The notes under the pieces were generated by a model. That model worked only from the letters and a program-made list of their open reading frames with translations, made no database searches and was not told the origin of the DNA. From NCBI GenBank assembly GCA_036502085.1, contig DASXZD010000044.1:7359-71358 (forward strand): a DNA stretch of 64,000 nucleotides, given 5' to 3'. Within the stretch, counting starts at the first letter, position 1, and each line of letters opens with the position of its first letter. Below, piece after piece: positions 51,374-59,836 of the stretch. The position numbers and the translations under genes were made by a program. The stretch comes from PALSA-505 sp036502085. GTDB taxonomy: Bacteria; Actinomycetota; Actinomycetes; Streptosporangiales; Streptosporangiaceae.

Positions 51374-51574
51374 ATGACCCAGATCGACCTGTCCCGCGCA
51401 GCCTGGCGCACGAGCCGGCGCAGCCAGCAGAACGGAGAATGCGTCCAGGTCGCCACCCCCCGCTCCGGCGTCGTGGCCATCCGCGACTCCAAGCAGCCGG
51501 ACGGACCGGTCCTGATGGTGAGCCCTGGACAGTGGCGCGGGTTCGTGCAGCAGCTCTTGGCCGCTCACAGGTAA
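51374..51574 (+). CDS. DUF397 small protein
   Basis: The 66-residue protein has the DUF397 signature (AAWRTSRRSQQNGECVQVA ... VAIRDSKQPDGPVL, then WRGFVQQL). It acts as the partner of the adjacent WhiJ-like regulator. The start is ATG 51374, 19 bp after the regulator stop. The triad HATPase/XRE/DUF397 is therefore complete. Confidence 0.9.
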   Translation: MTQIDLSRAAWRTSRRSQQNGECVQVATPRSGVVAIRDSKQPDGPVLMVSPGQWRGFVQQLLAAHR

Positions 51575-51629
51575 ACTTCGCCGCGCAGCCCGAAGCTGCT
51601 TGCGTGATCAGTCCGTAGTCACGGTGCGG

Positions 51630-51872
51630 CTAGAATTCCGACCTCGGCGACCAGTCCTCAGCGAATGTCTCCATCTGCCGAATCACTAGTTCGGTGGCGG
51701 CCGGCTGGGCGTCCGGGGGATAGCCGTGCTTAGCCAGCAGTCGCTTGATCGTGGAGCGGAGCTTGGCGCGCACGTCGTCGCGTGAGATCCAGTCGGTGGT
51801 GACGTCACGCCGCAGCGATTTCACCAGGTCCCGAGCGATGTCCGCGAGCACGCCGACGCCCATCTCTGTCAT
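51630..51872 (-). pseudogene. hsdR: type I restriction HsdR C-terminal remnant
   Basis: On the minus strand about 75 residues match the C-terminal helicase-coupling end of HsdR subunits (VGVLADIARDLVKSLRRDV ... LAKHGYPPDAQPAATELVIRQME), with the natural stop at 51630. Upstream of about 51866 homology ends abruptly and other sequence begins. No hsdS or hsdM is present. Confidence 0.7.
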
Positions 51873-52521
51873 CGATGAGCTCCGGGAGCGGTTCCCCGGC
51901 GACGAGATCACGGTCACCGGGCGGGGACAGGCCGGCGCGGATGTCACTCATAGGGTGCGGCATGTCGGCCGTGACTGCGGCCTGATCTTGTGGGAGTGCA
52001 AGCGCGCCGCGAACTGGAGCAGTACGTGGATCGGCAAGCTCGCCAGCGATTCTGGCAAGGCGGGCGCGGCCTTCGGGGTGATCGTCTCCGAGACGCTGCC
52101 GCACGGAACAGACGGCTCCGGTCGCGTGGACGACGTGTGGATATGCGACTTCCGCTCAGCCGCACACCTGGCCACTGGGCTGCGATGGGTGCTCATCGCC
52201 GCATCGCAGTATGAAACCGCCAACGCGGCGCGGACTGATACGTCCGGCAAGGTCTATGACTACATCGCCACCGGCGGCTTCGCTTCCCGGTGCGAGGTCA
52301 TCAACCGGGCCATCGACACGATGATGACGACGCTTGGTAAGGAGAGGCGTTACTACGAGCAGCGGTGGAAGGAATGGGAGCGGCACATCGAAGCTGTTGC
52401 CGGAAGCCTCTACGGGATCGCGAATGACCTGGTCAGGCTAGGCGCCGAGGTTCCCTCACCATTGCTTGCCGAACTCCCGTATACCAACCCGCCCGCGCTG
52501 TCTGCAAGTTCGATCGGCTAG
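51868..52521 (+). pseudogene. DUF2130 C-terminal remnant
   Basis: The plus-strand frame from about 51868 matches the restriction-endonuclease-like DUF2130 core (IDELRERFPGDEITVTGRGQ, GLILWECKRAANWSSTWIGKL, VWICDFRSAAHLATGL), up to the natural stop at 52521. The N-terminal coiled coil of the family and its start are missing. The sequence before 51868 is antisense to the HsdR fragment. Confidence 0.75.
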
Positions 52522-52536
52522 TGCGGTAATGGGCTT

Positions 52537-52573
52537 GATACCATGGGTATCTCTCCAGGATATCCATGGTATC
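52537..52573. promoter_or_regulatory. vapBC module 3 operator
   Basis: gataccatgggtatc (52537-52551) and gatatccatggtatc (52559-52573) are inverted copies at 14 of 15 positions with a 7-bp spacer. A TTGATA -35-like box (52535-52540) overlaps the left arm. The size and spacing resemble the operator of module 1. Confidence 0.75.
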
Positions 52574-52610
52574 GTTATGGGTGAAGGTGAGGACGGTGAG
52601 CGTTGTGGCC

Positions 52611-52823
52611 ATGGTGAAGACGCCGATCGAGATCGACCAGGATGCTCTGGCGGTCGCCGCCGAGGTTCTCGGGACCAGGACCAAGAAAGACACGGTGAAC
52701 GCCGCCCTCCGCGAAGTCGGGCAGCGGCTCGTACGATTGCGGGCGCTGGCCGCCCTGGGCGAGATGGCCGACCAGGGCGACTTCGACGAGTTCCTGGGCC
52801 AGAAGGCGGCATACCGCCGTTGA
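52611..52823 (+). CDS. VapB-type antitoxin (module 3)
   Basis: The 70-residue antitoxin (MVKTPIEIDQDALAVAAEVLGT ... KKDTVNAALREVGQRL) belongs to the VapB family with the TKKDTVNAAL helix. A GTG at 52596 is an alternative start, five codons upstream. Its TGA stop overlaps the TTG start of the toxin (TTGA). The operator is 52537-52573. Confidence 0.85.
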   Translation: MVKTPIEIDQDALAVAAEVLGTRTKKDTVNAALREVGQRLVRLRALAALGEMADQGDFDEFLGQKAAYRR

Positions 52824-53230
52824 GTCCCGGCCTCTACCTGATCGATACCTCGGGCCTGTTCCGCATCCTGCAAAGCGAGCTGCGGAAGGCGTGGTCGGAC
52901 CAGTTGGCGGCGGGCGTCATCGCGATCTGCCCGATCGTCGAACTGGAATTCCTGTACTCGGCGCGATCGCTAGCCGACCGGCTGGAGAAGCAGCGCCTGA
53001 TACGTAAGATCTTCGGCTGGGTCCCGGTGCCGGACAATGCGTGCGAACGCGCCGCAGAAGTCCAGCAGTTGCTGACCGAGAACGGAACGCACCGCTCGGC
53101 CGGGGCGGTCGACCTGCTGATCGCCGCGACCGCGGAACGCCAGCGGCTTACGGTCCTGTGCGATGACCGCGATTTCCAGACCGTAGCCCATGTCACCGGC
53201 CAGCCCATCAAGCTCGTCACCGACGTCTGA
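52820..53230 (+). CDS. VapC-type PIN-domain toxin (module 3)
   Basis: The 136-residue PIN toxin starts with TTG at 52820 (SPGLYLIDTSGLFRIL), carrying the Asp of LIDTSG, VELEFLYSA and DLLIAATAERQ then CDDRDFQTVA. The TTGA overlap couples it to the antitoxin. It borders the cyclitol-like operon. Confidence 0.88.
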   Translation: MSPGLYLIDTSGLFRILQSELRKAWSDQLAAGVIAICPIVELEFLYSARSLADRLEKQRLIRKIFGWVPVPDNACERAAEVQQLLTENGTHRSAGAVDLLIAATAERQRLTVLCDDRDFQTVAHVTGQPIKLVTDV

Positions 53231-53260
53231 TCTGGCGGCAGCGCAGGCCCGGCGTTGAGG

Positions 53261-54373
53261 TTAGGCCAGGGCGGCGAGCCCTGACCTGGACTGGGTGAGG
53301 TGCTCGCCGGCCAGCACGACGGTGTTGAGCAACTGCACGCCCGCGCTCACCCGGGCGCCGGGCAGGACGACCGAGCGCTCGGCCCGCACGCCCGGCTCCA
53401 GGATGCTGCCCGGGTACAGCACGCTCTCGCGCGCCTGCACCCCCGCGGGCAGCGGCCCGCTGGCGATGATCCCGCCGGCGCCGGTCAGCTCCGGCTGGGC
53501 TCCGGGCAGGGTGCGCGGCAGGCCGGCCAGCGGCAGGGCCGCCGGGGAGCGGATCAGGTCGAGATGACCGAGCAGGTAGCGCTCCACCGTGCCGATGTCG
53601 GCCCAGTAGCCGGTGACCTGGAACGCTCGCACGTGACGGCCTTCGGAGATCATGAACGGCAGCACGTCACGGCTGATGTCGTGCTGCCACCCGTCGGCCG
53701 GCCGCTGGCCGAGCTCAGCCAGCACCTTCTGCAGGGCGTCGGCGCGGAACAGGCAGAAGGCGGTGAAGACCAGGTCGGACGTGGGCTCGGCCGGCTTCTC
53801 GACGAGCCTGCGCACCCGGCCGGCCTCGTCCAGCTCGACCATGCCGAAGAGCCGCACGAAACGTCGCTCGATCCGCTGCACCCCGATCGTGACGTCCGCC
53901 TCCGTCCCGCGGTGCGCCCGCAGCATCGGCCGGTAGTCGAAGGTGTAGACGTGATCGGCGTGCAGGACCAGGATGTCGCGGCAGTCGCCTGCGAACAGCC
54001 ATTCGGAGCTGGTCAGCAGCGCGTCCGCGGTGCCGCGCTCGGCCGGCCGCGCGGGAAGCTCCGCGTCGGCCGGCAGGCCGGCGCCGCGGTCGGCCCGGTC
54101 GAACATGCCTTCGTACGGTCCGAGGTGCACGTGCATCCCGTCGCGGCCGTCCCAGCGGCGCATCAGGTGATCGATCAGGTCGCGCTCCAGGTGCTGCGAC
54201 ATCACCACCAGCTCCGGGAGCCCGGACCGCACCGCGTTGGCCACGCTGAAATCCACCAGCCTGGCGCCGCCAGCGTAAGGGACCATGGGTTTGCAGACAG
54301 CGTCGGTGAGCCGGCCCATCCTCTCGCCGCGCCCCCCGGCCAGGAGGGCGGCGCGTACGTCACGCATGTCCAC
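53261..54373 (-). CDS. GlgC-like sugar-phosphate nucleotidyltransferase
   Basis: The 370-residue enzyme has the signature LLAGGRGERMG with KPMVPYAGG, then RAALFAD-type VLHADHVY and ISRDVLPF. The C-terminal part is a left-handed beta-helix (GPLPAGVQARESVLYPGSILEPG). It is GlgC-like, the same family as ValB/AcbR, which activate C7-cyclitol phosphates. It probably forms an NDP-sugar or NDP-cyclitol. The GTG at 54373 follows AAGGGG by seven bases. It overlaps the kinase stop by 14 bp. Confidence 0.85.
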   Translation of the reverse strand: MDMRDVRAALLAGGRGERMGRLTDAVCKPMVPYAGGARLVDFSVANAVRSGLPELVVMSQHLERDLIDHLMRRWDGRDGMHVHLGPYEGMFDRADRGAGLPADAELPARPAERGTADALLTSSEWLFAGDCRDILVLHADHVYTFDYRPMLRAHRGTEADVTIGVQRIERRFVRLFGMVELDEAGRVRRLVEKPAEPTSDLVFTAFCLFRADALQKVLAELGQRPADGWQHDISRDVLPFMISEGRHVRAFQVTGYWADIGTVERYLLGHLDLIRSPAALPLAGLPRTLPGAQPELTGAGGIIASGPLPAGVQARESVLYPGSILEPGVRAERSVVLPGARVSAGVQLLNTVVLAGEHLTQSRSGLAALA

Positions 54374-55478
54374 TGGTCAGCCCCTTTCCGTGGGAACCTG
54401 CCGTATCGCCAGCGAGATCGAGATACCAGGTGTCGCGGTCGATCCTGGGGTCGGACAGCCCGATGGGGTCGGTCCCGGCGAGCCGCGCCAGCGCGGTCAG
54501 CAGGGCCGCCGCCGGATCGCTGATCAGCGTAACCAGGTCGGCGCCCAGGCCGGTGGCGGCCGCCGCCAGCCGGCTGAAGAACTCCGGGCAGCCGGTCATC
54601 ACGCCGCCGACGACCGACAGCCGCCAGCCGGCCGTCACCGCGGCGGCGTCCCTGGCGGCCCGTACCCCGATGACGAGCTCACCGATCACGTCGTCCACCA
54701 GCTCCGCGGCGGCCTGGTCGCCGGCCAGCCAGGCCCGCAGCACGACCGGCGCGAGCGCGGCCACGACGGACTTAGGGAACGGCGTGCGCGCGAGCCTGCG
54801 GGCCAGCTCGGGCACTGGTTCCCCGGCTTGCGCCGCGAGCAGGTCAGATATTTCCGTACGCTGACCACGCCCGTCCAGCCCGCGGACGGCGGTCCGCAGC
54901 CCGCGCAGGCCGAGGTCGAACGCGCTGCCTTCGTCGCTGCCCAGGTATTCGCAGCCGCCGACGCGGACCGGCGCGGACCGTCCGTCGGTGGCGAGGAACC
55001 CGGTGCCGGTGCCGCACACGACGACGACGTGGCCGACCTCAGGCGGCGCGCCGAGCAGGAGCGGGGTGATGTCATTGGAGATCACGAGCTCGGCGCGCAG
55101 GCCGGCCGCCCGCGCCGCCGCGGCACACCGGCGTATCTCCTCGCCGGCCGTGGCCGGGTCGACGGACGCCGAGGCCAGCCAAATCGCGGGCCAGATCGCG
55201 GGCCAGATCGCGGGCCGGATCGCGGGCCTGCTGTCCGGCCCGGCGTCTGGCCCGGCGCGGACCCAGTTGGCGCGGACCCAGTCGGTCCGCTCGCGGCCCG
55301 TCTCGGCGTGGGCCCTGATGCGGCCGAAAAGGTCGGCCAGGCAGCGGTCCGACACGTCCTGGCCGACCGAGCTCGGATTCACCGGCGGCATGGTCCAGCG
55401 CTCGCCGGTCCAGGTCCGCACGGATGTGCCGCTGCCGCCCGCGTCGATGCCGTACAGCGGGCGGTCCGCGCTGCTCAC
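54360..55478 (-). CDS. BadF/BadG-type sugar or cyclitol kinase
   Basis: The 372-residue ASKHA ATPase has the phosphate-1 loop GIDAGGSGTS (residues about 10-19), then a phosphate-2 stretch VVVCGTGTGFLATDGR and a Gly-rich adenosine motif (VVGGVMTG). Relatives include N-acetylglucosamine kinases. In this operon it should phosphorylate the cyclase product or an amino sugar. Four 12-bp repeats (PAIRPAIWPAIWPAIW) lie in an otherwise loop-like region at about residues 84-99. GTG start; 28 bp after the cyclase stop. Confidence 0.8.
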   Translation of the reverse strand: MSSADRPLYGIDAGGSGTSVRTWTGERWTMPPVNPSSVGQDVSDRCLADLFGRIRAHAETGRERTDWVRANWVRAGPDAGPDSRPAIRPAIWPAIWPAIWLASASVDPATAGEEIRRCAAAARAAGLRAELVISNDITPLLLGAPPEVGHVVVVCGTGTGFLATDGRSAPVRVGGCEYLGSDEGSAFDLGLRGLRTAVRGLDGRGQRTEISDLLAAQAGEPVPELARRLARTPFPKSVVAALAPVVLRAWLAGDQAAAELVDDVIGELVIGVRAARDAAAVTAGWRLSVVGGVMTGCPEFFSRLAAAATGLGADLVTLISDPAAALLTALARLAGTDPIGLSDPRIDRDTWYLDLAGDTAGSHGKGLTSGHA

Positions 55479-55506
55479 CGCGGTCCGCCCGCTGCGGTGA
55501 TGTGCA

Positions 55507-56670
55507 TCACGGCGACAACGTCACCGCCTTCATCCGGTCGTTCAGCGCGAAGCGGATCTCGTCGTCACAGACGTCATCGACGATGAGCGCGCTGCCCATG
55601 CCGGTCGGCAGCACGAAGCGCAGGTTGCCGTCCCGCACCTGACGAACCTTCTCCAGTGCGCCGATGACGTCGTCTGCCGGGGGCGTGACGGAAAGTTCCC
55701 CGGGCACGACCGGCAGGCCTACCGCGCGCAGGAGCCCGACGATGCGCGCGGCAGTCGCGGGCTCGAGCACGCCGCGGGCTAGGGCCACCCTGACCGCGAC
55801 CGCCATCCCATAGGCGACGGCCTCGCCGTGCAGCACCGGCCCGTAGCCGGTCACCGTCTCGACGGCGTGACCCACCGTGTGCCCGAAGTTGAGCGTGCGG
55901 CGAAGATCGACCTCGTAGGGATCCCGCTCCACCAGCGTGCACTTGATCGCGGTCGCGGCGTGCACCAGCAGGCGCAGGCAGGCCACGTCGAGGGTCAGCA
56001 GCGACTGCCAGTGCTGCTCGATGAAGGCGAACAGCTGCGACGAGGAGATCACCGCCACCTTGATCGCCTCGGCCAGGCCGGAGCGGACCTGCCGCGGATC
56101 GAGCGTGCTGAGCCAGCCGGTGCACGACACCACCGCATGGGGCGCGTAGAACGCGCCGATGAGGTTCTTGGCGCTGTCGTGATTGACCGCGACCTTGCCG
56201 CCAATCGCCGCATCAACCTGAGCGAGCAAAGTGGTCGGAACGTTAATGTAAGAAATCCCGCGCATGTAGGCGCTGGCGACCCATCCGACGGTGTCGATGA
56301 CAGCACCGCCGCCGACCGCGAGCAGCATATCGCGGCGTCGGGTATCACTTTGCGCCAGCCAGTCCAGCAGATGGCGCGCCATCGGGAGACTCTTGCTGCG
56401 CTCCCCCGCGGGAATTGCAATTTTCTGTACTTTTAGCCCGTGCCCGGACAGCCACTCTCTGATGTGTTCGGCATAAAGCTTGTCGACCGTCTTATCGGTG
56501 ACCATGGCTATCATCCGATCGCCGATGGCCTCAGCCAGTGCCGAAAGGGCCGTACCCTCGTCGCTAGTCACATGTATGTCATATGTACTGACCCTCTGCA
56601 CCGAGGAGGTAATCGGCCCGTCAGGTACAGGAATCGGCTGATCGTCCAGCACCGACAGCGGTCCGCTCAT
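55507..56670 (-). CDS. sugar-phosphate cyclase, 3-dehydroquinate synthase superfamily
   Basis: The 387-residue protein has GGGAVIDTVGWVASAYMRG, NVPTTLLAQVDAAIGGK, LAEAIKVAVISS (metal Glu), NFGHTVGHAVE (His) and LHGEAVAYGM (His), the NAD and Zn sites of DHQ synthases. The DxVG pattern is closer to C7-cyclitol synthases (ValA/AcbC), while GGKVAVNH is DHQS-like, so the exact product is open. No shikimate genes are nearby. Start ATG 56670 with AAAGGTGG five bases upstream; 16 bp after the isomerase stop. Confidence 0.85.
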   Translation of the reverse strand: MSGPLSVLDDQPIPVPDGPITSSVQRVSTYDIHVTSDEGTALSALAEAIGDRMIAMVTDKTVDKLYAEHIREWLSGHGLKVQKIAIPAGERSKSLPMARHLLDWLAQSDTRRRDMLLAVGGGAVIDTVGWVASAYMRGISYINVPTTLLAQVDAAIGGKVAVNHDSAKNLIGAFYAPHAVVSCTGWLSTLDPRQVRSGLAEAIKVAVISSSQLFAFIEQHWQSLLTLDVACLRLLVHAATAIKCTLVERDPYEVDLRRTLNFGHTVGHAVETVTGYGPVLHGEAVAYGMAVAVRVALARGVLEPATAARIVGLLRAVGLPVVPGELSVTPPADDVIGALEKVRQVRDGNLRFVLPTGMGSALIVDDVCDDEIRFALNDRMKAVTLSP

Positions 56671-56686
56671 CTTTCCACCTTTCATT

Positions 56687-57679
56687 TCACCAGGTACGGC
56701 CTTCGGCCGCCCCGCCGGGCAGAAATTCACGTAGCAGGCCCAGGCTCCGCGCAATGCCCTGGTGCCTGGGCAGCAGTACATCCTCGTGCTCGACGTAAAG
56801 AACGTTCTCGAAGCCTTCGTCGATCAGCGTGCTCACGATCGCGGGCCAGTCCAGCACGCCCAGGCCGAGCGCACGGAAGCGAACCGGCGGGCCCGGGCCG
56901 TACCGGCTCCAGCCGCGGCCGGACGGGCCGCCGCTGCCGGTCCAGGTCTGCAGGTCCTTCGCGTGCACCGCGGCCAGGCGTGACCGCCAGCCGCGGACCG
57001 CCTCGACCGGGTCGTGCCCCATCGCTGCCAGGTTGGCCGGGTCGACGCAGAGCGCGAGCGTACCGGCCCATTGGGGGCCGGCCGCGAACAGCAGCTCCGC
57101 GCTGGCCCGGTCGTAAACGATCTGCTTGGGATGCGGCTCGAGCGTCACCACCACGCCCGCCTCCCTGGCCGCCCGGAGCACGGGTTCCGCCTGGGTATAG
57201 AACGTGTCGACGTTGTCCGCCCAGCTCACGTCGCTTCCCCACCAGGACAGCCAGCGGGCGAAGTCCGGGCAGCCGACCAGCAGCCGCACGACGGGCGTCC
57301 GGGTGCGCTCGGCCAGCCTGATCGCGCCGATCGCGCACCGCACCGCGTGGTCTCGTTTTTCCTCGGCGGACCCGGAGCAGACCGGATCGGTGTGCGGCCC
57401 GTGCGGTCCGAGCAGCAGCTGGGCGTCGCGGCTGTTGCTCACGCAGGACACCGGCTGCCCGCGCGCCGCCGCGCCGGCCAGCACCGCGGCCACCTCGTCC
57501 CGGTAGCCGGCTTCGGCGAAGCAGCGCCTGGCGTCGACCAGGCCGAGCGTGGTATCAGTCGGCAGGTCGAGGCCGAGCGGCCCGTAGTCCGCCACCTCGG
57601 CAAGCGCCGCCGCCAGGCCGGCGCCGCCGAACACGGCCAGGCACAGGCCCAGGCGCATCCCGTCCCCCGCTGCGCTCAT
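56687..57679 (-). CDS. TIM-barrel sugar-phosphate isomerase/epimerase (AP endonuclease 2 family)
   Basis: The 330-residue protein has the AP_endonuc_2/xylose-isomerase-like pattern with metal-binding acidic and His residues (VVVTLEPHPKQ, ALCVDPANLAAMGHDP, VLYVEHEDVL). Such enzymes epimerise or isomerise sugar or inositol derivatives. The ATG at 57679 has an ATGA overlap with the reductase stop. A second ATG (57658) with GGGGACGGG is possible. Confidence 0.8.
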   Translation of the reverse strand: MSAAGDGMRLGLCLAVFGGAGLAAALAEVADYGPLGLDLPTDTTLGLVDARRCFAEAGYRDEVAAVLAGAAARGQPVSCVSNSRDAQLLLGPHGPHTDPVCSGSAEEKRDHAVRCAIGAIRLAERTRTPVVRLLVGCPDFARWLSWWGSDVSWADNVDTFYTQAEPVLRAAREAGVVVTLEPHPKQIVYDRASAELLFAAGPQWAGTLALCVDPANLAAMGHDPVEAVRGWRSRLAAVHAKDLQTWTGSGGPSGRGWSRYGPGPPVRFRALGLGVLDWPAIVSTLIDEGFENVLYVEHEDVLLPRHQGIARSLGLLREFLPGGAAEGRTW

Positions 57680-58827
57680 CGCGTCTGCGCACCTTGCCCC
57701 GCGGCCCGTTGCCCCGCGATTAGCCGGACGTCTCCCCTGGTGGGCGGCCTGGTGGCCAGCATCTCGCGCACGCCTTCGTCGGGGGTCATGGGCCGCCAGG
57801 CCGCCAGGCCGGGCAGGCTGGCGAAGGTCCCGCAGGCGAGCGAGGAGAACTGCGGGCGGCACGCCCAGTCCGTATCCTGCCGCAGGCAGGGCCGGACCAG
57901 CGCGGTGTCGGCTCCGGCCAGGCGGTAGGCCAGCCGGGCGAATTCGTACCGGCTCAGCTCAGCGGGACCGGCCAGGTGCGCGATGCCGGTCAACTGGCTG
58001 GCGCTGGCTGGCTGGCTGAGGCCGGCCGGCTGGCTGAGGCTGGCTGGCTGGCTGAGGCTGGCCGGCCGGCAGAGGGCCGCGGTGACCTCCGCTACGTCCC
58101 GCACGTGGATCGGGGTGAATATCTGATCGGTGGGCGCGGCCATCGGGCGGCCTTCGGCGGCGGCATCCAGGCAGCGTTGGGCGAACGTGGCGCGCTGCCC
58201 GGGCCCGGCCCAGCCGTAGACGAGGCTCACCCGCAGCACTAGGGCCTTCCCGCCGGCCAGCAGGATGCGCTCGGCCTCGGCCTTGACCCGGCCGTAGCCA
58301 TTGGCCGGCTCGATCGGGTCGTCCGGCCGGTACCCGCCGCGGCGCCCGGGGAACACGTTGTCGGTCGACACCAGGATGGCGGGAGCACCGCAGCGGGCCA
58401 CGATCGCGGCAACCCCGCAGTGCACGGCGGCCGCGGCCGCCTCGTTCTGGTCGATCCAGGTCACGTCGCTCGGCCCGTGGGTCAGGACCACGCACTGCGG
58501 GCGCATCTGGGCCACGGCCGTCTCCAGCGACGCCCGGCCCGCCTCGCTGGCCAGGTCGAGGGGGAGGTAGCCGTGCTGCTCCCGCGGGCGGCGGCCGACG
58601 CATACGGCAGGAGCCTGCAGCAGCGCGGGAATGGCCCCGCCGATCAGGCCGTGGCCGATGATCAGCGCCGGACCCGCGCCCGCGCCCGGCCGCGCACTGG
58701 CGCCCGCGACCAGAGCGGCGCCGGCCTCCACGATCGAAGCGGCGCCGGCCTCCACGATCGAAGCGGCGCCGGCCTGCGTGACCGGCGCGGCACTTCTGGC
58801 TGCCTTCCCCCCACCGTTCGTCGTCAC
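57676..58827 (-). CDS. RmlD-like NAD(P)-dependent sugar reductase (SDR)
   Basis: The 383-residue SDR has the nucleotide motif GHGLIGG, VSTDNVFPG and the Tyr-Lys pair YGRVKAEAE of RmlD-type dTDP-4-dehydrorhamnose reductases. The N-terminus has a repeat-rich segment (EAGAASIVEAGAAS) and residues about 265-290 repeat SQPASLSQPA. It may reduce a ketone of the cyclitol/sugar. GTG 58827 with GGAGGGG seven bases upstream is preferred over the far-upstream ATG 58953. It is probably the first gene of the operon. Confidence 0.78.
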   Translation of the reverse strand: MTTNGGGKAARSAAPVTQAGAASIVEAGAASIVEAGAALVAGASARPGAGAGPALIIGHGLIGGAIPALLQAPAVCVGRRPREQHGYLPLDLASEAGRASLETAVAQMRPQCVVLTHGPSDVTWIDQNEAAAAAVHCGVAAIVARCGAPAILVSTDNVFPGRRGGYRPDDPIEPANGYGRVKAEAERILLAGGKALVLRVSLVYGWAGPGQRATFAQRCLDAAAEGRPMAAPTDQIFTPIHVRDVAEVTAALCRPASLSQPASLSQPAGLSQPASASQLTGIAHLAGPAELSRYEFARLAYRLAGADTALVRPCLRQDTDWACRPQFSSLACGTFASLPGLAAWRPMTPDEGVREMLATRPPTRGDVRLIAGQRAAGQGAQTR

Positions 58828-59062
58828 CCCATGCCCCTCCGCAAAGGTCGTCCCATGTGAGACGCGCGGCCTAGCAAAGCGGTTGGCAAGTATTTGAGGC
58901 AAATGTCCGGACAAAGTAATAACCCGGTTGAGCTGCCGTTTCTCGTGAGTCACCCGGCCGCTGACCGCATGGCAAGCTCGAGGTGGCTCCTGGACAGCGC
59001 GTACGAGGCCGCCCGCGAGACTGGCCGGAGGCGGGTCCGCGGGCCCGCCACGCCGCGATGAG
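58828..59062. promoter_or_regulatory. upstream region of the cyclitol-like operon
   Basis: 235 bp between the sugar transferase stop and the reductase start, both minus strand. A TTGTCC/TACTTG pair with 16-bp spacing near 58880-58910 is a weak promoter candidate. No hairpin terminator was seen. Confidence 0.35.
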
Positions 59063-59836
59063 CTACGACCGCACGCGCAGCAACTTCAGGACGGCCTTGA
59101 GCACCATCAGCGTCGTCCCGGCCAGCAGCCGCGACGCGTACCCCAACGACCAGTTCTCCAGGTCGGCGCGGTCGTAACGGATCATGTCGGCCAGGCTGAT
59201 CCCCCCCTCCTGCAGCGCGCGGTTGCCCATACCGGTGGCAAGAGAGCGCGAGCTGAAGAACCCGGGCTTGGTATAACTGAGCACCGAGTCAATGTAAAGC
59301 TCGTCGATATCCTTACGCAGCAGCGGCCTGGGCCCGAACCATTGCATGTCGCCCAGGGCAATAAGGGAAATCTGCAGAATCTCGTCGAGCCCGACCGGGC
59401 GGACCAGCCGCCCGAACCATGTCTCGCGCAGCTCTCCCGAGGCGACGACGTTCATCGTGCTGAACTTCGGAACGCTGATGTCAAGACCGCGATAGCCAAC
59501 GCGCTTCTGCCGCCAGATCGGCGACTCATTTGATGACACCATAACGAACGGCAAGAAAAGAATGGCCAGCAGCAGCACGAGCGGAACAAGCAGCCAGGCG
59601 ATAATTCTCCCGAACGCGCTGCCGATAAGACCCAGCGGCTTATGGGACGTGAACCCTGGATCTACGGATACGAACCGAGGCTCTGCCCCGCCGTCCGTAA
59701 CCACGGTGCTATCCGTAACCACGGTGCCGTTCGTAACCACCGTGCCGTCCGTTACCGCAGGCGCGCTCTTACCCCGGAGCTTCCCGACGACAATCCCAGG
59801 CTTGATTGTGTACAAATTGCCACCCCGGCGAATCAT
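59063..59836 (-). CDS. polyprenyl-phosphate sugar-1-phosphate transferase (WbaP/WcaJ-like)
   Basis: The 257-residue protein has one or two membrane helices (GRIIAWLLVPLVLLLAILFL) and the bacterial-sugar-transferase core: PIWRQKRVG, then VRPVGLDEILQ and GDMQWFGPRPLL. It would transfer a sugar-1-P to undecaprenyl phosphate. The first 50 residues hold four TVVT(D/N)(G/S) repeats. It lies just upstream of the cyclitol-like operon, in the same direction. Confidence 0.82.
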   Translation of the reverse strand: MIRRGGNLYTIKPGIVVGKLRGKSAPAVTDGTVVTNGTVVTDSTVVTDGGAEPRFVSVDPGFTSHKPLGLIGSAFGRIIAWLLVPLVLLLAILFLPFVMVSSNESPIWRQKRVGYRGLDISVPKFSTMNVVASGELRETWFGRLVRPVGLDEILQISLIALGDMQWFGPRPLLRKDIDELYIDSVLSYTKPGFFSSRSLATGMGNRALQEGGISLADMIRYDRADLENWSLGYASRLLAGTTLMVLKAVLKLLRVRS

